A DNA stretch of 7,696 nucleotides from Candidatus Firestoneibacteriota bacterium (GCA_016212735.1 JACRDZ010000290.1:1-7696); one strand, 5' to 3'. Numbered from the stretch's first letter, positions 1-6,886 are shown. Numbers and translations: made by a program. Notes: generated from the letters alone by a model not told the origin.

Positions 1-20
1 AGTCTTAAGTTTTTAGTTCT

Positions 21-54
21 AAACTTATAACTTACTACTCAAAACTTATAACTT
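21..54. repeat. Two-copy 13-bp direct repeat downstream of argJ
   Basis: AAACTTATAACTT occurs at 21-33 and again at 42-54, a 21-bp period, in the AT-rich stretch after the argJ stop codon. A 7-bp inverted repeat (TAAGTTT at 6-12, AAACTTA at 21-27) overlaps the first copy. No T-run follows on the minus strand, so it does not look like an intrinsic terminator for argJ. Function is unknown and chance in AT-rich DNA is possible. Confidence 0.4.
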
Positions 55-72
55 TGAAATTCCTACTTGAAC

Positions 73-1269
73 TTAACTTCTGTAACTTGCATTTATCTTC
101 ACATAATTATATGAAAGATCACAAGTATATACTTCTCCAGAAAATTTCCCCTGCTTCAGGTCAATAACAATAGTTATTTCCTTCTTTTTCATAATTTTTT
201 TCAACATAATCTCTGAAAGATTTTCCACTCCCTTACCTTTACTGAATACTTTTGCCTTATCAAGAAAAATATCAATATTAAAAGGATCTATTTTTACTCC
301 AGAGTATCCAATAGCACATATAATTCTACCCCAGTTGGCATCTTCACCAAAAAATGCTGTTTTAACAAGAGTTGATTTTGCTATAGTCATAGCAACTTTT
401 TTTGAAACTGCTTTTGTTTTTGCATTTTTTACATGTATTGTAATTAACTTAGTTGCACCTTCTCCGTCTCTGACTATTTTTAAAGCCAGATCTTTTAATA
501 CTTCTTTAAGCACTTGAGTAAATTTATTATAGTTTTTATTTATCCTGGTAATTTTTTTATTACCAGCTAATCCATTAGCAATAGCTATAACTGAATCGTT
601 TGTACTTGTATCAGTATCAACAGTAATTAAATTAAAACTCTCATCAACAGCTTCCTTCAAACTTCTAGTTAATAGTAACTTATCAATATTCGCATCAGTA
701 ACAATAAAACATAATAAAGTAGCCATGTCCGGACAAATCATTCCAGCACCTTTAGCTACACCTAAGACAGTCACCTTAACACTATCTAATACTATTTCTT
801 TTATAGATTTTTTAGGAAAAGAATCTGTTGTCATTATAGCTTTAGTAAAATCATTTATCCCGGACGGAGCAAGATTTTTACATGCTTTTTCTATACCAAG
901 AGCTACTTTATCCATTGGCAGCATCTGACCAATTACACCTGTGGACGCCACAAGGATTTCATTTCTTTTAATTCCTAATTGAGAAGCAGTAAGAGATGTC
1001 ATTTGAAAAGCATCTTTTTCCCCTTGCTCTCCTCCACATGCATTTGCATTACCGCTATTTACAACAACAGCTCTTGTATATAATGATTTAATATTCTTAA
1101 TATCCAGGTTTACAGGAGCAGCTTTTACCTTATTTTTTGTAAACATACCTGCTGCAACTGCCGGTTCAAGAGAAAAAATTATCCCTAAATCTTTTCCCCC
1201 GTTTTTCTTTATTCCGCAGCTTATCCCTGAAAAAAGAAAACCATTTACTTTACTTAGGGCTTGCGTCAT
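73..1269 (-). CDS. argJ: Bifunctional ornithine acetyltransferase / N-acetylglutamate synthase ArgJ
   Basis: ArgJ moves the acetyl group from N2-acetylornithine to glutamate in the cyclic arginine pathway, giving ornithine and N-acetylglutamate. Many members also acetylate glutamate from acetyl-CoA. The 398-residue length is normal for the family. It is made as a precursor that cleaves itself before a conserved Thr. That site is visible as KGAGMICPDMATLL, so cleavage is expected between Ala183 and Thr184, with Thr184 becoming the N-terminal nucleophile. The oxyanion-hole motif STGVIG gives Thr110-Gly111. FFGEDANWGRI (306-316) and the tail KINASYRS match conserved family regions. The start is the ATG at 1269, preceded by AGGTG (1279-1275) with 5 nt spacing. 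It follows rpsI on the same strand with a terminator hairpin between them. Whether it is bifunctional or acetyltransferase only cannot be told from sequence. No other arg gene is in the window. Confidence 0.96.
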   Translation of the reverse strand: MTQALSKVNGFLFSGISCGIKKNGGKDLGIIFSLEPAVAAGMFTKNKVKAAPVNLDIKNIKSLYTRAVVVNSGNANACGGEQGEKDAFQMTSLTASQLGIKRNEILVASTGVIGQMLPMDKVALGIEKACKNLAPSGINDFTKAIMTTDSFPKKSIKEIVLDSVKVTVLGVAKGAGMICPDMATLLCFIVTDANIDKLLLTRSLKEAVDESFNLITVDTDTSTNDSVIAIANGLAGNKKITRINKNYNKFTQVLKEVLKDLALKIVRDGEGATKLITIHVKNAKTKAVSKKVAMTIAKSTLVKTAFFGEDANWGRIICAIGYSGVKIDPFNIDIFLDKAKVFSKGKGVENLSEIMLKKIMKKKEITIVIDLKQGKFSGEVYTCDLSYNYVKINASYRS

Positions 1270-1282
1270 TTTTGCACCTAAT

Positions 1283-1307
1283 AAAAAACCTGCCGTTAGG
1301 CAGGTTT
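1283..1307 (-). terminator. Intrinsic terminator of the rplM-rpsI operon
   Basis: Read on the minus strand, AAACCTGCC (1307-1299), loop TAAC and GGCAGGTTT (1294-1286) form a perfect 9-bp stem with a GC-rich core. The last three Ts of the stem run on into three more (1285-1283), making a six-T run, then ATT. It lies 37 nt after the rpsI stop. The plus-strand reading has only TTTCATTG after the stem, so the terminator acts leftward. It sits just before the argJ Shine-Dalgarno, so argJ depends on read-through or a separate start. Confidence 0.85.
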
Positions 1308-1344
1308 CATTGTTAGAAAAATATATTTAAATTTAATACAGAAT

Positions 1345-1737
1345 TTAACGTTTAGAGAACTGGAATCTTGCTCTTGCTCCACGCTGTCCATATTTCTTTC
1401 TTTCTTTCATTCTAGGATCACGTGTAAGAAAATGGGATTTTTTCAAAGCCATTTTTGTACCTGGATCAATTTCTAAAATTGCTTTTGCAATTGCCAGACG
1501 TGCAGCTCCAGCTTGTCCTGATAAACCGCCGCCTGAAACATCCAGATAAATATCATACTTTGAGAAAGTATCAGATATTCCTAACGGTTGAAGAATAATA
1601 CTTACCAGAGTATCTCTGAAAAAATAGTCTTTGAGTGTCTTCCCATTTACTGTAATAGTCCCTTTGCCAGGAACCACTTTAGCTCGTGCAACAGCTTCTT
1701 TTCTTCTGCCTGAAATCAGCAATACATTATTATCCAT
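1345..1737 (-). CDS. rpsI: 30S ribosomal protein S9
   Basis: S9 is a small-subunit protein of the 30S head whose C-terminal tail reaches towards the P-site tRNA. The 130-residue length is standard. The S9 signature is seen at 69-80 (GGGLSGQAGAAR) and the protein ends in the typical basic tail RARFQFSKR, with the conserved terminal Lys-Arg. The RDPRMKERKKYGQRGAR stretch before it is also typical. The start ATG at 1737 has AAAGGAG (1748-1742) 4 nt upstream. The gene lies 33 nt downstream of rplM, the usual bacterial order, and is presumably transcribed from the rplM promoter. A strong hairpin follows its stop. Confidence 0.98.
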   Translation of the reverse strand: MDNNVLLISGRRKEAVARAKVVPGKGTITVNGKTLKDYFFRDTLVSIILQPLGISDTFSKYDIYLDVSGGGLSGQAGAARLAIAKAILEIDPGTKMALKKSHFLTRDPRMKERKKYGQRGARARFQFSKR

Positions 1738-1770
1738 TTTACTCCTTTCAAAGAGATATAAAATTCAAAT

Positions 1771-2199
1771 TTATAAACTTATAGGTTTAGGTTGTTGAGC
1801 TTGATTTAAATGCTCAGGGCCTGCATAAACTTTTAGTTTTCTTAAAATAGATCTGCTTAATTTATTATGTGGAACCATACCGCTTACTGCTTCTCTAACT
1901 ACACGTTCAGGAAATTTTTCTATCATTTCTTTGTATTGTATCTCTTTTATTCCGCCAGCATATCCTGAATATCTAAAATATTTTTTCTGAATTTCTTTTT
2001 TGCCAGTAAGCTTTACTTTACTTGCATTTACAACTACAACAAAATCACCTGTATCTACATGCGGTGTAAATATGCTTTTATGTTTACCACGCAATATATT
2101 AGCAACAAGAGTGGCAAGTCGCCCCAGAACCTGACCTTCAGCATCTATTAAATACCAATTCCTTTTTACTTCTTCTTTTTTAGCAACAAACGTTTTCAT
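1771..2199 (-). CDS. rplM: 50S ribosomal protein L13
   Basis: L13 is an early-assembling large-subunit protein that binds 23S rRNA. The 142-residue length is normal for bacteria. Family features in order are [18 protein letters not shown] (13-30), RGKHK (37-41), the core around [15 protein letters not shown] (54-68), and the C-terminal signature [20 protein letters not shown] (105-124) running into [13 protein letters not shown]. Many bacteria have HPH where this protein has HLN. The start ATG at 2199 has AGGAGG (2209-2204) 4 nt upstream. It is the first gene of the rplM-rpsI unit and has a consensus promoter with about 60 nt of leader. No clear autoregulatory RNA fold was seen in the leader. 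Confidence 0.98.
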   Translation of the reverse strand: MKTFVAKKEEVKRNWYLIDAEGQVLGRLATLVANILRGKHKSIFTPHVDTGDFVVVVNASKVKLTGKKEIQKKYFRYSGYAGGIKEIQYKEMIEKFPERVVREAVSGMVPHNKLSRSILRKLKVYAGPEHLNQAQQPKPISL

Positions 2200-2265
2200 A
2201 TATCCTCCTGAAATTATAGTCTTTTCCTTTCCTTAGATATTATTTTTATTTATAGTAAAAAAGTT

Positions 2266-2294
2266 ATTATAATAAACTGATTTTTGTATGTCAA
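2266..2294 (-). promoter_or_regulatory. Consensus sigma70 promoter for rplM-rpsI
   Basis: On the minus strand a perfect -35 TTGACA (2294-2289) is followed by exactly 17 nt and a perfect -10 TATAAT (2271-2266). The predicted transcription start is near 2259, about 60 nt before the rplM ATG. Such a consensus promoter suits a ribosomal protein operon. Confidence 0.88.
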
Positions 2295-2331
2295 GATAAA
2301 TTTATAGATAAAATTTAATAAACTTGCATTT

Positions 2332-2358
2332 TGTTATAATAGTATGTTAGTATATAAT
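2332..2358 (+). promoter_or_regulatory. Extended -10 promoter(s) for the Cys-rich gene
   Basis: TGTTATAAT at 2332-2340 matches the extended -10 consensus TGnTATAAT, with only a poor -35 17 nt upstream. A second TATAAT at 2353-2358 has TTGTTA (2331-2336) 16 nt upstream. Either gives a leader of about 30-55 nt before the ATG at 2398. An imperfect 20-bp palindrome (TGTTA at 2345-2349, TAACA at 2360-2364) overlaps the second -10 and could be an operator. The DNA is very AT-rich, so false -10 matches are a risk. Confidence 0.55.
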
Positions 2359-2397
2359 ATAACATATAACATAAAATTAAAATGATTGGAATAAAAA

Positions 2398-2613
2398 ATG
2401 GCTCCAGGATGTCCATATTTTAAAAAAGTTGAATGTGGAATTGTTCCATGTCCCGAAGCGTATTGTTCTGGTTATGCATCAGGTAAATTACGTATTCCAG
2501 TTTTGCATGAAGAAATTTCTTACTGCAATCATGAAGAAAATTTTAGAGATTGCTATACGTATCAATTTGCTGTAAAAAGCAAAATCGAAACCATTGTTAA
2601 ATCTGCTATTTAA
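2398..2613 (+). CDS. Small six-cysteine protein of unknown function
   Basis: This 71-residue protein has no family I can name with confidence. It has six cysteines (C5, C13, C18, C23, C43, C52) and two histidines (H37, H45), packed into the first 52 residues. Spacing is Cx7Cx4Cx4Cx19Cx8C, without CxxC pairs. The pattern suggests metal or iron-sulfur binding, or a disulfide-linked fold. There is no signal peptide or membrane segment, so a cytoplasmic location and metal binding are more likely. The middle contains GYASGKLRIP (25-34). The last 15 residues lack cysteine. The start ATG has only a weak GGA (2388-2390) 7 nt upstream. An upstream ATG at 2382 is in another frame and stops early. The gene stands alone, divergent from rplM and convergent with the YhaN-like gene. 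The cysteine-dense composition, a promoter and an uninterrupted frame support it as real. Confidence 0.75.
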   Translation: MAPGCPYFKKVECGIVPCPEAYCSGYASGKLRIPVLHEEISYCNHEENFRDCYTYQFAVKSKIETIVKSAI

Positions 2614-2644
2614 TTAATACTACTAAGTAATTTCTTTCGGACAT

Positions 2645-2673
2645 GTAATACGAGAGTGCAATATTTTTGTCAA
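2645..2673 (-). promoter_or_regulatory. Possible promoter antisense to the Cys-rich gene
   Basis: On the minus strand TTGACA (2673-2668) is followed by 17 nt and TATTAC (2650-2645, four of six matches to the -10). It lies just past the YhaN-like stop codon and points into the 3' end of the Cys-rich gene. The predicted start is near 2638. It could make an antisense RNA or be a chance match. Confidence 0.3.
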
Positions 2674-2685
2674 GATTTCAGTAAA

Positions 2686-5469
2686 TTATAATTCTTTTAT
2701 CACACCAAAATCAGGTGTTATAAACTCCTCACTATACTGAATATTATTATGTTCAAATAAACTCTTTAATTCATTAACATATTCTTTATGACAGGTAAGA
2801 AGAATAATTTGATTTTCCTGTGAAAGCATAAAAATTGTCTCCCATACTTTATTTCTCCTGTCATAATCAAAATTAACAAAAATATCATCAAGAACAACAG
2901 GTACTTTTTCACCGCATTTCGTCAGCATTCTTCCAATTGCTGTTTTAAAAATAAAATAAATCTGTTCCTGAGTTCCGATACTTAAGTGAGATATATCAAC
3001 CAATTTATTTGTATCAGGAATTCTTACTTTTATTTTTAGTTTTTCATCCACTAATATTTCTTCATATTTATTTGTAATACTCTTAAGCCACGGAGTAACA
3101 ATTTTCTTAAGTTCAGGAACAAATCTAGTACGATGGTAAACCTGAGTAAGTTCTTCAATATTTTTTCGAGCTGTTAAAAGTGCGCATTTCTCTGTCTGCA
3201 GATATTTTATTGTTTGTTCAATTTCATCAAGTTCTGATTCTAATTCACTGACAGTATTAATGTCCTGTCCCATATATTTAAGCTGTGTTTCCATCTTGAT
3301 TATTTCATTTTCCAGAGTTTGTATTTCCTGAGCCAGTTTTTTTTCTTTTAAAGCAAGTTCTTCTATAGAAGTATTATCTCTATATCTAATTTCTTCTTTA
3401 ATATTAATCCCCTCCTCTATTTCAGATATTTCTTTTTCTATATCTTCTATTTGCTTCCCCTCTGTAAGAATTAATATTTTTTCCTTGAGATCTTTTATTT
3501 CTTCCTTAAGTTTTGCACTTTTTTGTGCTTTTTTATAACTTTCCAGAAATTCATCATAAGTTTTAACTTTTGCCTTAAAATAAATTACATTTGTTTTCTT
3601 TTGTAAATCATTAATTTTTATTTCTCTGTCCTTTATTGTTCTTGAGATAATTTCTATTTCTTTCTTATATTTATCCCATTGTTCATACAATTTCATATAT
3701 TCTTCATACTTTTTTCTACAACTTTTTATATCAGATACTCCCCATCTTTCAATAATCACTCTTGCCTGTTCATTTAATTGATTCGTTCTATTACGATATT
3801 CTAAAATTCTGCTCTCGGAGTCTCTCATTTTTTCTTCTGCACGAGCATTTTTTTCTTCCAGTTTAATAAACTCATTATATTTTAATTTAAGTTCAGATAA
3901 ATTTGTTACATTCATGCGATTTTGCAATGAAAGCTGCATTTTATGCAGATTCTGATAAAGCTCATTATCTGCATCAAATTTTTTATATAATGATTCCAGT
4001 TTTTCTTTAGATCCTGAAATTCCTTTTACTAATATTTCTAATTCTTTTCTCAGTTTTTTTATATTTATAAAAATTGGTATGGCAAAAATTACGCCTATTA
4101 ACGTCAGGCACAAAATAATCCCCATAATTTTTTTATTCTTAATAATATTTTCCTGTTTGCTTTTATTATATTCATTAACCTTTATATTTTCTGTTATTTT
4201 ATCCAGTTCATTTTTCTGTAGTTTTAAATTGGCTTCCAGTAAATCTTTTTCATGTATCTTTTCTATAAGATTGCCATTCAATTCCCCGGACCGCTCCTTG
4301 AATTCTTGAATGCTGTTTTTCAGGCTTGCAAGCTCTTGCTTTATTGTTGATAAAAATCCCTGTTCCTTTAAAATATTATAATTCAGCATATCCCTGTCTG
4401 TATCAATTGCAGTAAGCTTTTCCATATCTTTATTAATCTGTTCGTTTAGAGGATAATTTTTAAACTTGCTTTCATAGAGCTCTTTTCTTTTTATAGAACT
4501 TTCTACTTTTTCTTTCAATATTTCAACATCCGACTGAAATTCGCTATTTGAAGAATTAAGTTCTATAACATTTTTCCATTCATCCTGTGGAAAACTTTCA
4601 TAACATGACAGGTCGTTAAATTGAGGCTCTTTAATATTCAACGATTGTATAAGCAGATAAATCTTACTTATTTTTTCTTTTAATTCTCTCTTTCTAACAC
4701 TTAATAATTCTATTTTTATAGTTTCTCTTTCGTTTTTAATATTTTGTAATTTACATGTGTTATTACGCAGATGCATTATAATTTCTAATATCTGCTTATG
4801 ATTTTCTTTTGCTATTTTTAGCTTATTATTTAATTCCTCTTTTTTATCAATTGCTATCCTGAGAGGTTTAACAGACCTTGTATCTTCAACTCCTATATTA
4901 AGACTTATAGTTTTATCGAGTCTTTCAATTGCTTTTTTAACTGACAGTTCTTCATCCCCTGTTTCAGCCAATGAAATAAGGCGAGCTGATATAAGAGACT
5001 GATCATGATCTTCCAGTTCATGAATTTTTAACTGTCTAATAAAAACTGTATTAAGAAATTCTCTGAGTGATAGACCAAGATGATCCATAGCAAAAAGAGG
5101 TTCTCTGTTTTTCATTAAAGGGAAATTGGGAGTTAAATCTGTTCCGCATATACTATCTATGATTTTTATATCATGCGGTTCAAACTTACGGTGAATTTCT
5201 ATTTTCTGTCCTGAAATCAATGTATATCTAAGAACTCCGCCATAACTTATTTTTTCATTCCATGGTATATATTTGTCAAATTCTGGCATCTTTATTCTTG
5301 TTCGTGCTTCAGGATTAACCAATCCGTAAAGCATAGCCCATAAAAAAGTTTGAAAAGTAGTTTTTCCTGCTTCATTATTACCATGAATAATAGTTAATTT
5401 TGAGCTAAAATTAACCCTGAAATTTTCTAGTTTTCCGAATCCGAAAATAAATGCTTCATCAAATATCAT
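2686..5469 (-). CDS. SbcC/YhaN-like ABC-type ATPase with central hydrophobic segment
   Basis: This 927-residue protein is the ATPase partner of the upstream metallophosphoesterase, like SbcC with SbcD or Bacillus YhaN with YhaO. The N-terminal half-domain has Walker A GNNEAGKTT (30-38). Long charged coiled coils run from about 175 to 445 and 470 to 775. The C-terminal half-domain has the ABC signature LSIGTQEQ (829-836), Walker B VVLDD (858-862) followed by FVNFD, and the switch His894 in LLTCHKE. LSxGTxEQ and DDxFVNFD are typical of the YhaN branch. No CxxC zinc hook exists. Instead a hydrophobic stretch (448-470, IMGIILCLTLIGV onward) lies at the exact middle, where the coiled coils should turn, so the apex may insert in the membrane. 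Its ATG overlaps the upstream stop codon as ATGA, and a strong AAGGAGG (5489-5483) sits 13 nt upstream inside the partner gene. A role in DNA-end processing is inferred from family. Confidence 0.9.
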   Translation of the reverse strand: MIFDEAFIFGFGKLENFRVNFSSKLTIIHGNNEAGKTTFQTFLWAMLYGLVNPEARTRIKMPEFDKYIPWNEKISYGGVLRYTLISGQKIEIHRKFEPHDIKIIDSICGTDLTPNFPLMKNREPLFAMDHLGLSLREFLNTVFIRQLKIHELEDHDQSLISARLISLAETGDEELSVKKAIERLDKTISLNIGVEDTRSVKPLRIAIDKKEELNNKLKIAKENHKQILEIIMHLRNNTCKLQNIKNERETIKIELLSVRKRELKEKISKIYLLIQSLNIKEPQFNDLSCYESFPQDEWKNVIELNSSNSEFQSDVEILKEKVESSIKRKELYESKFKNYPLNEQINKDMEKLTAIDTDRDMLNYNILKEQGFLSTIKQELASLKNSIQEFKERSGELNGNLIEKIHEKDLLEANLKLQKNELDKITENIKVNEYNKSKQENIIKNKKIMGIILCLTLIGVIFAIPIFINIKKLRKELEILVKGISGSKEKLESLYKKFDADNELYQNLHKMQLSLQNRMNVTNLSELKLKYNEFIKLEEKNARAEEKMRDSESRILEYRNRTNQLNEQARVIIERWGVSDIKSCRKKYEEYMKLYEQWDKYKKEIEIISRTIKDREIKINDLQKKTNVIYFKAKVKTYDEFLESYKKAQKSAKLKEEIKDLKEKILILTEGKQIEDIEKEISEIEEGINIKEEIRYRDNTSIEELALKEKKLAQEIQTLENEIIKMETQLKYMGQDINTVSELESELDEIEQTIKYLQTEKCALLTARKNIEELTQVYHRTRFVPELKKIVTPWLKSITNKYEEILVDEKLKIKVRIPDTNKLVDISHLSIGTQEQIYFIFKTAIGRMLTKCGEKVPVVLDDIFVNFDYDRRNKVWETIFMLSQENQIILLTCHKEYVNELKSLFEHNNIQYSEEFITPDFGVIKEL

Positions 5470-6602
5470 TCCAGTTCAATGTCCTCCTTGCCCAGAAGCG
5501 CTTTAAGACCATAAAGAATAGCTTTATTTAATATTATTTTTTCTTCTTCATTATTTGTCTCTTTTATCTTCTCATCAATTTTTCTAACAAAATCGCCAAC
5601 AAGAGTGTTTGCTCTTTTAAGTTCTTCAATATTAAATGCAGATATTGTGTCATTTTTAAGTCTTATATAATAAAACTCTTTTCCTAACAAGCTTTCTATT
5701 TCTTTTAAATTCATTGTAAAAGAAAGTGTCCCGAATAAAATAATATAAAGTAAATTATCAGCCTGCTGAGATTTTAATATTTCATACCGCAATTTTTCAT
5801 ATAATGAATCTTGATTATCAATTCCTGTTATATCTACGCACAGTTCTTCAAATGAACGTTGATTTACTTTATTTCGTTCAACCTTGCAATTTGAAAGAGA
5901 TATTTCTGCCAAAATTGCAAATCTATCACCTCTTTCTTTAGAATTAATACCTTCAGGTGTCCCTGAATAATATGCCGGAATGTCTGGTATATTTAATCCG
6001 CGCTGTTCGTGAAAATGCCCCAGAGCAATATATTGAACATGCAATTTTTTAATATCTTCCTGTGAAAATGGAAAACAAACATCGTTATTTGAAATAAATG
6101 GAATAAAATCAATATAAGTGCCATGAAACATTACAATTCTCTTAAGATCATTTTCAGGAGGAATATTCAAGTCACGGAGACAATAAGTTTCATCTTTATA
6201 TATAGTATTTGCTATCCCGTAAATCTCTGTATTTTTATATTTAAAAGGTATAAAACTGTTTTCTGAATAAATAAATACATTCGGACCCCAATCAAATAAT
6301 TTATAGGGACTTTCATTTATATAAGGATCGTGGTTGCCTGGAGTAATTAGAATTGGACACTTGAGCTCTTTTAATGCAGATATAATAAAATTTATTGTTT
6401 CAATTGTAAAACTATTTTGTTCAAACAAATCTCCAGCTATTAAAAACAAATCCACATTTTCCTGTATAGCCAGATTTATCGTGTATTTAAAAGTTTTACG
6501 CTGTTCCAGTTGACGTTCACGACGTATCACAGGACTTAAAATACCTGAAAATTTAGAATCAAAATGCCAGTCTGCTGTATGAAGTATTTTAATATTATCC
6601 AT
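5466..6602 (-). CDS. SbcD/YhaO-like metallophosphoesterase (DNA repair exonuclease subunit)
   Basis: This 378-residue calcineurin-like phosphoesterase is expected to be the nuclease subunit of a complex with the next gene's ATPase. All five metal-binding motifs are present in order: D11 and H13 in HTADWHFD, D58 in AGDLF, N90-H91-D92 in GNHD, H160 in MFHG, and H196/H198 in GHFH. This is the two-metal (usually Mn2+) site of the SbcD/Mre11 family. YYSGTPEGIN (211-220) matches the conserved capping-loop region. The C-terminal third is likely the domain that contacts the ATPase partner. Motif I starts six residues from the chosen ATG, so the start is secure. No Shine-Dalgarno precedes it and the promoter is almost at the ATG, so translation may be leaderless. 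The stop overlaps the next start by 4 nt (ATGA), indicating coupling. Whether it acts as SbcD or as the less studied YhaO is not settled; the partner's features favour YhaO. Confidence 0.9.
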   Translation of the reverse strand: MDNIKILHTADWHFDSKFSGILSPVIRRERQLEQRKTFKYTINLAIQENVDLFLIAGDLFEQNSFTIETINFIISALKELKCPILITPGNHDPYINESPYKLFDWGPNVFIYSENSFIPFKYKNTEIYGIANTIYKDETYCLRDLNIPPENDLKRIVMFHGTYIDFIPFISNNDVCFPFSQEDIKKLHVQYIALGHFHEQRGLNIPDIPAYYSGTPEGINSKERGDRFAILAEISLSNCKVERNKVNQRSFEELCVDITGIDNQDSLYEKLRYEILKSQQADNLLYIILFGTLSFTMNLKEIESLLGKEFYYIRLKNDTISAFNIEELKRANTLVGDFVRKIDEKIKETNNEEEKIILNKAILYGLKALLGKEDIELE

Positions 6603-6608
6603 TTAAAT

Positions 6609-6637
6609 AATTTACAGGGCATACTCATTCGTGTCAA
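6609..6637 (-). promoter_or_regulatory. Promoter of the YhaO/YhaN-like operon, possibly leaderless
   Basis: On the minus strand TTGACA (6637-6632) is followed by 17 nt and TAAATT (6614-6609, four of six -10 matches). Six nt separate the -10 from the ATG at 6602, so transcription would begin at or within a base or two of the start codon. No Shine-Dalgarno is present in the 20 nt before the ATG, which agrees with a leaderless mRNA. Confidence 0.6.
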
Positions 6638-6673
6638 GAAAAATCAATTATCCCTTATGCTTATTGAATAAAC

Positions 6674-6718
6674 TTGACATTAGTAAATAAATATGCTAAA
6701 AAATTAAATAAATATAAT
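6674..6718 (+). promoter_or_regulatory. Promoter region of the ATP synthase operon
   Basis: TTGACA (6674-6679) is followed by 17 nt and TAAAAA (6697-6702), and the spacer ends in TGC, giving an extended -10 (TGn). The start would be near 6709. A second perfect -10, TATAAT at 6713-6718, lacks a good -35 but would start transcription near 6725, right at the first riboswitch (6728). Either places the whole tandem RNA in the leader. Confidence 0.6.
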
Positions 6719-6727
6719 AATTGTACA

Positions 6728-6823
6728 GATAGCCGCCGCCCCGTAGCTCCGTGGCTATAATGGATTTACTATCCACTAACCCACGAAAAAACGAAGTGAC
6801 GACTACCTCTTAATAAAGGAGGT
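6728..6823 (+). promoter_or_regulatory. Riboswitch copy 1, probable Na+-I (DUF1646-type) RNA
   Basis: The blocks are GATAGCCGCC (6728-6737), CCGTGGC (6749-6755), CCACGAAAAAA (6781-6791) and TGACGACTACCTCTT (6797-6811). CGTGG (6750-6754) can pair with CCACG (6781-6785). The arm between them holds a small hairpin, TGGAT (6761-6765) with ATCCA (6771-6775). The 3' end ACCTC (6805-6809) pairs with GAGGT (6819-6823), hiding the Shine-Dalgarno AAGGAGG (6816-6822). The blocks are repeated in copy 2. The class name rests on recalled consensus and on the sodium-linked gene context, not on a model search. Being a structured cis-regulator is surer than the ligand. What follows is only an 18-codon ORF. 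Confidence 0.75.
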
Positions 6824-6829
6824 GGTAAG

Positions 6830-6886
6830 TTGCTTATAAGAACATTTTTTAAAACCATACCAGTCCCTATTCACAAAATTTTTTAG
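6830..6886 (+). CDS. Possible 18-codon leader peptide between the two riboswitches
   Basis: A TTG start lies 7 nt after the strong AAGGAGG of riboswitch copy 1 and opens an 18-codon frame (MLIRTFFKTIPVPIHKIF) ending in TAG. The ribosome binding site and spacing are good, but the frame is too short to judge coding character. It may be a translated leader peptide, the remnant of a gene once controlled by copy 1, or not translated at all. I recognise no family. Confidence 0.22.
   Translation: MLIRTFFKTIPVPIHKIF

Noticed and set aside
335..517. Plus-strand open frame of 60 codons
   Set aside because: It lies wholly inside argJ on the opposite strand, whose motifs are intact, and encodes no recognisable protein.
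725..928. Plus-strand open frame of 67 codons
   Set aside because: It is antisense to the conserved ArgJ core, including the cleavage-site region, and has no ribosome binding site.
2614..2685. Bidirectional terminator in the convergent gap
   Set aside because: No stem with a GC-rich core and T-run is visible on either strand.
4079..4309. Plus-strand open frame of 76 codons with hydrophobic stretches
   Set aside because: It is the reverse shadow of the coiled coil and hydrophobic segment of the YhaN-like gene; its composition follows from that.
5274..5279. TTGACA on the minus strand inside the YhaN-like gene
   Set aside because: No -10 at suitable spacing (GAAAAA 17 nt downstream); a chance coding match.
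2686..5469. Canonical SbcC with zinc hook
   Set aside because: There is no CxxC anywhere in the protein and the centre is a hydrophobic segment, so the YhaN-like branch fits better.
6826..6850. GTT-CTTATAAG-AAC palindrome followed by six Ts after riboswitch copy 1, as a terminator
   Set aside because: The stem is AT-rich, has a bulge and leaves almost no loop; the Shine-Dalgarno hairpin is the better explanation of how copy 1 acts.
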